Assembly: GCA_050084515.1 (NCBI GenBank)
Contig: CM114273.1
Span: 36,704,001-36,768,000, forward strand
DNA from: Blasia pusilla
Taxonomy: Eukaryota; Marchantiophyta; Marchantiopsida; Blasiales
Length of the DNA: 64,000 nucleotides
Direction: 5' to 3'
In this document: positions 11,237-21,296 of the stretch, in pieces
Position numbering within the stretch: the first letter of the stretch is position 1
How the letters are laid out: each line of letters begins with the position of its first letter
Program-made: the position numbers and the translations under genes
Notes under the pieces: model-generated
Database searches by the model: none
Seen by the model: only the letters and a program-made list of their open reading frames with translations
Told to the model about the DNA's origin: nothing

Positions 11237-12538
11237 GTGGACCGTAGAAGAATTTCTGCTTATAAGGTTGTTATCATGGACAAACCTCTCGGAGAGAGAA
11301 ATTTAGAGTGTGCCACTCTTCCTGTACAAGAGGAAGAGTCTGATTCAGTGCGGTTGCTCAAGAGTGAGAGTACATCTAGTTTAGACGTGAAAATTCAAGC
11401 TGAGAGTGGGGCCAATATGGGTGGGCAAGGAGCCGTGAAGAACTCTATTTTTGCAAGCAAGCAACAGAGATGGAGGTTGTCGCTGGCTGACTATGAACGG
11501 ATCGTGGAATACTTGGAAGACCCCGAAATTTTTTCCTCCTTGCATGGTAGTGGAAAGAAGACTAAGGTTGGGGCGAAGAACCAAACCAAGGCAACGTCCT
11601 TTGGTATCATGGCAGTCCACTTGAAAAATGCTGGAATTCCCACTCTGCTCACAACTCAGGTACTTCAGAAGAAATTTGACAGATACGTGGATAGCTACAA
11701 GAAAGCCAGATTAGAGATTTTGATGGCCACAGGAGGTGGTCTCACAGACTCAGAGATTGCAACAGGTCTTACCTTGGAGCAAAAGTTGGATGGGAAGTGT
11801 CCCTTCTTCTACAGGATGCATGCCCTCTTTGGTGGGAGACACAATGTTACACCTCCGGCAACCATGCAGCTTGGGCTTGATACTCCAACACTGTCATGCC
11901 AATTTGCAAGTGAACCAGCAAACAACGATGACTTACAAATGCAATTCGATAATCTGCAAAGCAATCAACCATGTGACTTGCATTGTAGTTTTGAATCTAC
12001 AGTGCATCAACAACAAGAGGAGGAGGATGACACTCCACTGGACCCTGAACAACTCTTCCATGAGACATTTGCTGAGAATCATGTCCACGGAGACTCGCCA
12101 ACATCAAGGCCTACTCCTCGAGTTGAGACTCCTACATCACCCCCTGAGGATCTACGACATGGCGTACACACAACAACTCCCAATGAAGGACCGGATCATC
12201 CTCCCATAGCACCTCATCCAGGTCACACTCCAAGCACTTCAAAGATTGGAACAAATTCTCGGAGTCATGGCGCTCAGACTCATCCCAACATCAAACAAAC
12301 CTTGGTGCAAGCTTACCAAGAGAGTTTGAGTCAGAAAGTTGAATTCAGGGCTGCTGTCCTTGAGTCAAAAGACAAGTTCAGGTTGGCCATCCTAGAAGAT
12401 AGAAAATGTGCACGAGATCAGAATGCCCATGACAAGGTTCTAGAGAGGGCTGATAAAGAGAGAGAGAGAGGGAGGAGGATAGACTTGCGAGAGAAAGAGA
12501 CAGATTGGAAGCACGATGCGAGAGGAAAGATAGATTGA
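11237..12538 (+). CDS. Harbinger ORF1: Myb/SANT-like DNA-binding protein, C-terminus frameshifted
   Basis: The frame gives 433 residues from the first ATG; a second ATG 13 codons in is an equally good start. Residues about 75-200 form a Myb/SANT-like (trihelix-type) domain: RWRLSLADYERIVEYLEDP, then SLHGSGKKTKVGAKN, KKFDRYVDSYKKAR and GLTLEQKLDGKCPFFYRM. This is the form found in ORF1 proteins that help Harbinger transposases bind element ends and enter the nucleus. Residues 240-350 are Pro/Thr/Ser-rich and look unstructured; the end is a charged coiled coil. In the GA run near 12455-12472 the coding signal jumps frame: downstream, another frame stays open to a stop at 12682-12684 and encodes a plausible tail with RAQLMIELLKAGTP and MPSLLHML. 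So this copy makes a shortened protein. It is convergent with the transposase. Confidence 0.8.
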   Translation: MDRRRISAYKVVIMDKPLGERNLECATLPVQEEESDSVRLLKSESTSSLDVKIQAESGANMGGQGAVKNSIFASKQQRWRLSLADYERIVEYLEDPEIFSSLHGSGKKTKVGAKNQTKATSFGIMAVHLKNAGIPTLLTTQVLQKKFDRYVDSYKKARLEILMATGGGLTDSEIATGLTLEQKLDGKCPFFYRMHALFGGRHNVTPPATMQLGLDTPTLSCQFASEPANNDDLQMQFDNLQSNQPCDLHCSFESTVHQQQEEEDDTPLDPEQLFHETFAENHVHGDSPTSRPTPRVETPTSPPEDLRHGVHTTTPNEGPDHPPIAPHPGHTPSTSKIGTNSRSHGAQTHPNIKQTLVQAYQESLSQKVEFRAAVLESKDKFRLAILEDRKCARDQNAHDKVLERADKERERGRRIDLREKETDWKHDARGKID

Positions 12539-12849
12539 TAGTAGAAAGAGAAAAGACTAAGAGGGCTAGAGTTGAAAAGAGGGCTCAACTTATGATAGAG
12601 TTGCTCAAGGCAGGAACACCAATTGAGGAAATGCCAAGCCTGCTCCACATGCTTTCACCAGCTAATGATGATAAGGAAAATTAAATGTTCACCCATCACA
12701 TTGTAATAAAGATTTTCTTTGGAGAAAACTCCTGCAAGTTCTCAATTAATGATTGCAAGGTGATATGTCCCTTATGATCTGGTTCTAAATTACTTTGTAA
12801 CACAAATAACGAGTATGTTTATACCATCAATGCCAGTAACTGATACTTT

Positions 12850-13330
12850 GAGCCAGGATCTAAGTGAGTATCAATTTAGAGGGTTATGACAGAGTTGAAG
12901 AGTTCCACTCTTGGAGAATCCATACTCATATCTACTCAGAGTTACTTTCATCATGTACTGCAACTTCCAAGTTCCCAACTTCACCTACTCACATAGCATA
13001 AGGCCTCTGTATGTGATCAGAGTCAGAGTATATGCACATAGTACATGGACTCTAATGCAGAAGTTAAAGAAGACTTTGAGTCAGTAGTCATACTGTAAGC
13101 CTTGTGTATATACTCAGTGTACATACTCAGAACTTGGAGTTCTGGTATGCACTCATGATTCCAACCCAGAAGTGCATACTTACAGTTCTTGGACTCTTAG
13201 TATGCACTTAGACAGAGCTTTGCGTAAGTACTCAGAGTTGCAAGATTGAGTGTGCACTCTTAGGCCAACTCAAAGTATGTAGTGACAATGAGAAGTCTGA
13301 GTGTCACTTGCAATGTGAGTGTGCCCATTG
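12850..13330. repeat. Cluster of ACTCAGAG/TACTCA-type motifs inside the Harbinger element
   Basis: Between the two genes, short variants of (T)ACTCA, CAGAGT and GAGTG(T) recur every 15-40 bp in both orientations, for example around 12945, 13020, 13110, 13230 and 13310. Internal motif clusters in transposons can bind the transposase or its partner. Here that is inference from density only. Confidence 0.4.
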
Positions 13331-15337
13331 CAAGTGAGTGTGCTCACAACAGGTTCTTTGCCATTCATATCATAGAAAGTATGTAGATGGGTTGATTGCT
13401 TGCCCTGTTCATTGGCAAAATGCCAGACACATTATGCAGTGCACATTCCTAGTTCGATATGCTCATTGTTAGTCTTGTAGAAGTCGGGTTGGTATTTTTT
13501 GCAATGTGACTCCATACAGGGAGTTCACAATTCCATTGCAATTTTTGGAGCTTCAATCCTTCAAAGGGAGCTGCCAACTATTTTACTTCTTAGAGATGAC
13601 GGTGAAGAGTTGCGTTTTTAGTAAAGCAGGTTGGCTAACAAACCCTTCTACTGCTCTTTCAGCTTTTGCTGATGAAATGTGGTGGACAAGTGATATATGT
13701 TGGGCTTTGGGATACCAATTCCACAGTTATAGAGTTAGTCATAGGGTAAATTGTAAAGTTCTCCATTGCACTTAAATGAATCATCAAAAGCAAGCTAGTA
13801 TATGATGTGAAGTATCAGGAAGGTACTACTTGAATGCACTAATTTTGTACTTCTCATCCAAGATGTAATCTGGATAGAGGCACTACAAGGTACTTCCTCT
13901 ATGAGTACATACATATTCCTTTCTTGATTCTCAAGCAACCTCTGCCTACACACACCCTTCCCATCCATTCACTTGCAGGAGTTGTCTGAATTTCCTCCCA
14001 GCGAGATGAATTGTGTATGTTGGCAAAGATGATATAGTGTGTGTGTTCTTGTTGTAGTTGATCGGTTTAAATTCCTGTATACAGGGTTTGTCCTCGTGGG
14101 CTTGGACCTAGTAACAAATGACTATGATTTATCTTAGTTGTAAATATCATAAGGTTCTGGTGGAAAATTAAATAGACTTGAGTCCATCCATCTTCATCTC
14201 TCCCACAGTGCCCAGTGCTTTCCCTCGTGTGTGAGCTAGATAGATGCTCAAGAGTCCCAAGTCATGTGTCCTGCATTTTGTACTTAAGTGCTAGTTCAAT
14301 GGCTGAACTCACTCCTGAAATTCATATGGGCAATTTATGTAAATTTTCACAATTGTACATTTGCTTATTTGCAGCAAAGGACCGTTGCAAAAATAAGTAG
14401 ATAGGAGATAGAAAATAATCTTGGACAGAAATTCCTCATACCACTGTAGTGAGAGTGCACCACAAGAACATTGAAAGCACATGGTCACACATGATGAGAA
14501 AAGCAAAAGGCAAAACTCATCCTTTGAACTCCTTTGGTGAAGAGCTAGTTCAGTTTGAAGCGTCATCCTTGATGGTCACAGGGAAATTTTCATTGTAACC
14601 GAGGTGACGTTGGTCATGCCCATCAGTGGATACTGAATTGGTAAGTATCCACAAAAGAAGTAAAAGCAACTTGACTCTGAGAGATAAGTAAGAACGAACC
14701 CATAAGACACAGGAATAGAGACTCTCCTACCTTCATGCTTCTCTGCTTTATAAGAAATCCAGGACCCACAGATGAAAGCCTAGGTCAAGTAACTGATATG
14801 CTCGAATGGAGGAGAACACAAAGGTACCCAACTATTGACTTGACTGGGTGGTAGAGCAGACTAGATGAAGAAGGATCTCTGAAGTTCTTGCTAGAGGAGG
14901 TCTCATTCACACAAGTCAATGTTTCCTGCTTTCATATTTCCCACATTTGTTCCACCCTCTAAACACATGTATTCAGAGGCTTTTGAGAATAATTTGAAGT
15001 AGGAATTTGTTACAACAGAAAGTCATAAGTCTCCTATGACTATAATTCAGAACTACAATTTTGATGCTTAACTCTCAGATGCACTTCTTTCTCACTTAGG
15101 AGCAATGCATGGGAGGATGAATGAGCTTTAACGAGGACCATTTTTGGCCACACACAAAGACCATGGAAACATTCAATGCAAGGAGTCATGATTCACTTTA
15201 TTTTATTTCTCAGAGAGAGATGAAATTACAAAGTAGACCTTTCATCACTATTAAGCCCTTGGTGAGTGCTCCTAATGTAGTCTCCACTATTGGTACTCTT
15301 GACTTGTACTTCAACCAGGAACTATTGCTCAATCTTG

Positions 15338-16773
15338 TCAAAGAAGTCTACCCGGTTGCTTGTGGAAACTCAAACAAGAGTTCATAACTTCATCACGGAT
15401 GCGCAGACCCATGTCTCTCAGGTTCCGTGGTGTGAGATTCTCTCCAGCGGCATGTTCTGGTTTTGAGTCCAGTAAGATTTCATCATCGACATCCGTCCAC
15501 AAGTCATTTCTATTCGTAACAAAGTTATGGAGGATTGCACCGCAAGTTATCCACCTCACTATATGCTTGCTACTAGGTGCTTCAACCAGATGCGTTCTCA
15601 ATTCACGAAGAGAGTGCCACCTCGATTTAAGAACGCCAATACAATTCTCCTTGATTACCCTCGCGTGTGCAAGGAAAAAATTGAAATCCTCCTTATCTTT
15701 TTTCCCTGAAGCCATACGGAAAGCGGGGACCAAATGTGGTAGTGATGAGTATCCACTATCCCCCAAGAGGTATTGACCTCCATCAAAATAGTGTGCTTGG
15801 TTCATTCCTTCCCACAAACCCGAACGCTTCAAGCATGTGAAATCTTGGACCGACCCCGGCATACCTGTGATCATGACAAATACAAGAAAAATTATGAGAA
15901 TACAATTTTTCTTATCTTGAAATACTAGCTAGAATTCAAAGTTGAGAGGTACTGAACCTGACTTGTGAAAATGTAAATTATACGCCTTCTGTCATCGCAT
16001 ACAATTTGCGCATTCAAGGAGTAGTTAGACTTTCTATCAAAGTAGGTCTCGCCCGAGTTCTTCGGCCGCTGACTGAGCTTGAGTAGCGTTCCGTCTATCA
16101 ACCCGACACAACCAAGAAATCCTTTCTTAGCAAACTCAGAGGAAATCCTTGAACGCTCCAATTGATTTGGCCATTGGATTTCACTTTTGAGTATGTCTAG
16201 CAATGCTTGCATGCACCTCCTTGTGTAGTTGATCATGGAACCTTGCGATATTCCCCAAAAGAAAATAGAACGGGAAAGGCATGCACCATTACCGTTATGG
16301 CCTAAACGATCCAATGTAACTGCCAACTGTACTTCCACAGTAGCTTGGAGTTTGTTATTTGGTGTGTGAAATACGACATGGTCTTGAATCAAGGATACAA
16401 GCTCTTGAAAAGTCTCTAGACTCATTCGTGTCATCTGCCTAAAACCAGCAGGAGGCAAGTTGAAGAAAAAATTCTCAATGTAGTCCTTGCTCATGGCAAA
16501 ACCTCCCCGGGGGTTTAGGTACCTAGTTCCAGATATGACTGAGTAGAGTTCAATCATGTCTCCTCCCAGCTCATACTCATCACCCTCTGATTCTTCGAGT
16601 GAAAGGTAATCATGCTCTTCTGTGATGTCCAAATCACCTTCATTGTCAGATGCCACAAAGTCTGATTCACTCGACTCTAACTCAGAATCCTCCGAATCGC
16701 CACCAATAATCTCTGCCTGTAAAATGAGGTCCATGGCTAGGAGAATGTCTTGCTGATCTGATAATTTCGGCAT
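15338..16773 (-). CDS. PIF/Harbinger transposase (HARBI1-like DDE nuclease), two exons
   Basis: Exon 1 is 16773-15963 and exon 2 is 15864-15338, joined across a 98-bp GT...AG intron in matching phase, for about 445 residues. I chose the ATG opening MPKLSDQQDILL because the stretch before it resembles an intron end. After an acidic N-terminal region (about residues 20-90) comes a helix-turn-helix-like part (RMSLETFQELVSLI) and the DDE fold: GLIDGTLLKL carries the first Asp, LLGDSGYSSLPHLVPAF the second, and KENCIGVLKSRWHSLREL the Glu. GMPGSVQDF and ILHNFV are also typical of the family. No stop or frameshift was seen, so the enzyme may be functional. It would cut and integrate the element together with ORF1. 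Confidence 0.85.
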
Positions 16774-17098
16774 GGTGTTGAGGACAGTTCTTGAAAGGAA
16801 GCAATCTGTGGTTTTAAACACAAACAAGATGTTATTCACTGAGATTATTAGATTACATGCTTGGAAAGAACTAGGGAAATATAAAATACAACAATGTGAC
16901 AAACAAGGGATATTTCAAGGTAGCTTGAGCTCAGTTTAGTTTCATGCTGATGTGTTACAAAAAAGCATTTACATATTAATGAGGATTTCTACAATTTTAG
17001 AGGGTGCAGCTCAACAAAGGTTTGAAAAGCCCATTTCAATCATCCTCTTCACCATATTCAATTTTCAATCCTCACATACCTGATTGATTTTCTCAGTG

Positions 17099-17243
17099 GC
17101 TGATATGCTTATGCAATTGATCGCTCAAAATTTGGTTGCAGGTCCAGAAAGCACTTCCATACACTACTATGGCTGATATACTTGTGCAATTGATCGCTCA
17201 AAATTTGGTTGCACGTCTAGAAAGCAATTCCATACACTACTAT
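17099..17243. repeat. Two tandem 73-bp repeats inside the Harbinger right arm
   Basis: The unit starting GCTGATATGCTTATGCAATT at 17099 is repeated from 17172 with only a few substitutions, both ending TACACTACTAT. It is followed to about 17420 by looser repeats built on GCCCACCTTC and GATTTGCC. Subterminal tandem repeats often serve as binding sites for transposase complexes. Confidence 0.85.
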
Positions 17244-17601
17244 CTGCTGTGCCCACCTTCTTCAGCGTGATCTGATTTGCCTTGCCCACCTTCATCAACA
17301 TGATTTGCCTCAATCTGCCCATCTTCTTTATAAGCGTGTTTTACTACAATCTCCCCACCTCCTCTACACTCCACTTCAATCTGCTCACCTCCACAATCTA
17401 CTTTAAATGCAACTTGCCACTAATTGCTTTGACTTCCTCCTGAGCTCTCTTACCCCCTCCTGAGACGGGCAATTCTATGACGGACATTTCTGTAATCGCC
17501 GTTGAGGGGAAACAGGAGGCAACTTTGGACTACCATTGGTGAGAACGGCTCATCGCCGTAACCCGCCTTGACGGGAGCCCCCGTCCGACTTCACGGGACA
17601 C

Positions 17602-17614
17602 AAATGAATGGCCC
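17602..17614. repeat. Right terminal inverted repeat of the Harbinger element
   Basis: AAATGAATGGCCC, directly followed by the TAATA copy at 17615-17619 that matches 10602-10606. Confidence 0.85.
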
Positions 17615-17619
17615 TAATA

Positions 17620-18500
17620 CCTCCTATCCGGGATTTTAATGTCCCCGGATCTGTCTATCCGGGGACTTGCTGGATCCTAAACGGGTAGCTCCCGGGCTAC
17701 CCGTTTTGGCGCTCCTGGGAAGAATCACTTCCGCCCCGTTTGCAGTTTTTCTTGGGTACTTTGTGGATTTGAGATTGGAAGTTGACAAACACCGGCCAGC
17801 GCAAAATTGCCGCCCCCTTCCCTTCTGGGAGTAGTCCAGTGACTTTCCAGGCCGAACCCCCTCATCCGGAAGATTCCGGATAGGCAGTCTTATGACACCC
17901 CCTGTTACTTAGCGTCTTAATGCAAGCCAGCCTCTCCCCTTCGGATGGGTGAGAGGATCACATTCAGGGCCCGCATTTATCCTGCCCAGAAAGTAAGCTC
18001 CCCGAATCACTTGATAACTTCCGGCAGTAGTTCGATTACCGCCATCCACTCATCTGCGCTTCGGATATCCATGACGGGGATTTCCACATGATAATACATG
18101 CCCATGTAAGGATGTCGGCATGTATCATGGGGCATAGGAAGCAAACATCAGATGATGATTGAAATTTGTAAAGCGATAAAAGGCCGAACCACGAGCCACT
18201 GTTCACTGCTCCCTATTCATTCCGGGTTCATTCCAGTCTGCATTTGATCTCTCGTTTCCTCTTGCTCCGCGTTCTGCATGCTCCAATTTGACTCTTGGCT
18301 CCGTGGCAATTGCGCTTTGCAGAATTGGAGGCTGCTCCTCCAATCTGGTTCCCATTGTCCTCACGTTTTCATCAGCTCTAGTGAATTTCCAACCCGTTTT
18401 AATATCTCTCTCACTATAGCGCGTTCACCAGGCTCATGGTTCGTATATTAGGAATCTAGGGTGTTTGACGGTGTCCATGTTTGACACCATCGTTAAGGTG
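17620..18500. other. Gene-free, GC-rich, dyad-rich stretch right of the Harbinger element
   Basis: There is no gene. The stretch has several exact short inverted repeats: GTCCCCGGAT/ATCCGGGGAC (17641-17666), AAACGGGTAGC/GCTACCCGTTT (17679-17706) and ATCCGGAA/TTCCGGAT (17864-17881), plus an imperfect one around 18088-18128 (CATGATA...GGCATGTATCATG). The ATCCGG core recurs. Confidence 0.6.
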
Positions 18501-19769
18501 GCGGGCACCTCCCCTTCCGCTCGTACCCTACAGTTGAGGCTCCACAATTTCATGTGGGTGAAGGGATGTGCGATGTGCAATCCAAAATAGGTTGTTGGCC
18601 AGATTCGCTCCTTTGTTGAATCCTTCCGCAGCTTTCGTATTCGTGTGCAAGGGAAGGGAATCTGCTCCTCCTTTGTGTGGATTGAGGGAGTGCAACCACC
18701 GTTTGTTTTTACTCCTTACTGGGAAGAGCTCGGCTCTGCACGGAAAGGAGAAGAGTCCATCAGGTTTGAAAATATCATGTTCCAATGTTGTTTAGTTTGG
18801 CTCGATCCTGTATCTTCTCTCAGGCCGTAGTCGCATCAAGGGGATGGCTGAATGGTTTCCATGACATCTCAAGGGAACCCATTCTGAACCGCTTTGGATA
18901 CTTGACGCCACACCTTCTAGTCTAGGCATAGAAATCCTCATTGGTATGTCCCCTTATTGGACTTCTTTGCATGTAACCAAATGAGACGGAGATGAATCTT
19001 GGAGAAACGATTCCTAAAAACATGTATCCCTCAGTTCGTTTATGATAGATGAACGGAATGGTATCCGCTTTAATCATGGAGAAGCCATTCTGGAAACCGT
19101 CAACTCATCCGCTCATTTCCAACTATGGCCCGCATTTCCCTACATTTTTTCCAAGGGGCTTCACCAAATTGTCCTTTTATAAGGCACACCTTATACTTTA
19201 GGCAACAACTCCCTATTAGGATGTCCCCTTATTCGACTTCTTTGCATGTACCGAAACATGCAAATGGGCTTACAGCTCGTACAGCTTACAATCCATACTC
19301 TTGTTCAAGGTTGCGGAATTGTGTCTTCTTATCCCATGGGGATTCCATTCCGGATTTCCTCAACCCTCCCGTTCATATGCACAAGCATTAACCGAATGGT
19401 TTCCAGTTCTTTCACATAGAAGAAATTGCAGATTCATGTGTGCTTTGACAGAGAGGCCAAGAGGAACACCTATATCAGTCGACATTATATAGCCTATAAT
19501 ACAGCATACCAATAGTAGGACCAGCTCCTGTGTATTAGGGTCTTATGTCGATCAGGAAAAAAATTTAAAGGAGCAATAATTTGCACTGAATGATTGCATT
19601 AGATCCTTGAAACAACGTTCATAACAAATGTTTCTTATTACACAATAACAAACTTTCCTTCTCGGATTGGTCTCATTCATGTGCCTGCTTATGTGAGCAA
19701 GTTGACCAATGATGTTGGTGTAGTCGTTGAAGAGACAACTTTATTATGAAAACCCAAAGTTATGACATG

Positions 19770-20400
19770 CTATCTTGGCCTCAAAATACTTTTATCAAAC
19801 ATGCCATAGTCAGGTTGGGGCCTTAAATGAAATTTAATCTGAGCATGTAACAACTCCAAAGCGTTGCGATTCTTGTTGAAAGAGTCAAATGTTTTTTTTC
19901 TTCCCCTTGTCAACACACTCATATTCTCCACATCCAAAAGTTTATGCAAATGCAAAGTAAACTCTTGAGTTGCTTCAAGAAAGCCATCCATGGATTACTG
20001 TAAGATTATACTATCAAGGTCTTGGAGTAGCAATCTCTGACTCTCAAAGTTGTTCATGATCGATTCCATATGACTACCGATCTGGGAAAGCAAGTTGACA
20101 CGATTTGACAAGGCTGACAACTCCCCAAAAGTAGTTTTGTCTTCTCTCATTTTTTTTTCTTCAAAGGGCGCATGAAAATATCAAAGAGAACATTGTCGAA
20201 ATCATTCTTGAAAGGTCGAAAAAGTGGGTCACTGAAGGCAATTTCAACATAAGATTTCCGCTTCCTTTGTAGAGGCCAACATACAAGTAAAATGCCTTCG
20301 TCCTCCATTTTTTCCCCTTGGATTCCAGAATTATGTCGTGCGCCCTTTGGACTGTCGATCGCACCTCCTGCATGCCCCATTCTTGCAAGAACTAGAATGG
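19770..20400 (-). pseudogene. Decayed unrecognised coding region downstream of the MULE gene
   Basis: Minus-strand frames read like a broken protein: YVEIAFSDPLFRPFKNDF, then a run of A at about 20153-20160 after which the coding signal moves frame (LSALSNRVNLLSQIGSHM), a stop, then LEATQEFTLHLHKLLDVEN to about 19770. I recognise no family. It has the same orientation as the MULE transposase and may be a third gene of the same element. Confidence 0.3.
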
Positions 20401-21296
20401 ATGAAAAGATTAACGGGCATTAAGATTTTATGAAAACCATACAAAGGTGTGGTGGAGGAGGACTTCACAAGTACCTTTTGGTATCCTCCGTTGTACATTC
20501 CTGCATGGCCCTCTGCTTTTCTTTCTCCCATCACTCCCAGGCAGCTTCTCCTCCTTGCTCTCCTTCTCTTTTAGATCGCTTATCAGATCATAGACCTACG
20601 ACATTGTGAAACCTCCCCCCTCTCCTCTCCACTTCACAACCCTTGGCAGCGCTCTCCTATTCGACGACTTGAACCCTATGTCCCTACTTTTGCAATAGCC
20701 GCCGACGAAGGCCCGCTGTTCCCCGTTAACAATAAACGTTGTTGTGTGGAACACGAGATGCCTTTACACTCCACACACAACGCCTTGACGCCAAGTGATA
20801 TCTCAAGGAATGGATTCCTACCTATGACTGAATGGTTTCCAGCATGCAAAGAAGTATCCTCCACACCAAAAGTTACAAACACATGTGTCATGCCAAAGAT
20901 CAACGCAATGGGATTCAAATCTTCATCTCAAGTTAACTTTTATCTTTGCAAGGAAGGATATAAGAGAACATCAAGCAATGACTGAATAAAAGTGCCAAAT
21001 TTACATGCAAATTTCACCACACATTTTTGGTTGTGCACATGGGGTACAGAGATCAATGGTGAAAATTTATACAAGTTGAACTTCTTATCCTGTACATACC
21101 CTCAAAAGGCTCAAAAGACGCTGACATTCTTGATCTCAATATCATAGAAAGAACATGAGTACATAATAATAATGAAGTAGCGTTCATTACTCTTCTCCAA
21201 TCTCCTCAAACACTTCACTTGCATCTTCAAACTCCCTAGATTGATGAGAAGGCATGTAACAAGATAATGCCAAAGCACTAACATGTCCAATCACCA

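Larger units (their letters stand above)
10607..17614. mobile_element. Nearly intact 7.0-kb PIF/Harbinger DNA transposon
   Basis: The ends are inverted repeats with one mismatch in 13: GGGCCACTCATTT at 10607-10619 and AAATGAATGGCCC at 17602-17614. The same five bases, TAATA, flank both ends (10602-10606 and 17615-17619); read with one extra terminal A/T this is also a 3-bp AAT duplication, the size usual for PIF/Harbinger. Inside are the two genes expected of the superfamily in convergent orientation: a Myb/SANT-like ORF1 (+) and a DDE transposase (-). Between them lie about 2.6 kb without a recognisable gene. The well-preserved ends, clear duplication and complete DDE triad suggest a fairly young insertion. 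Confidence 0.9.
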
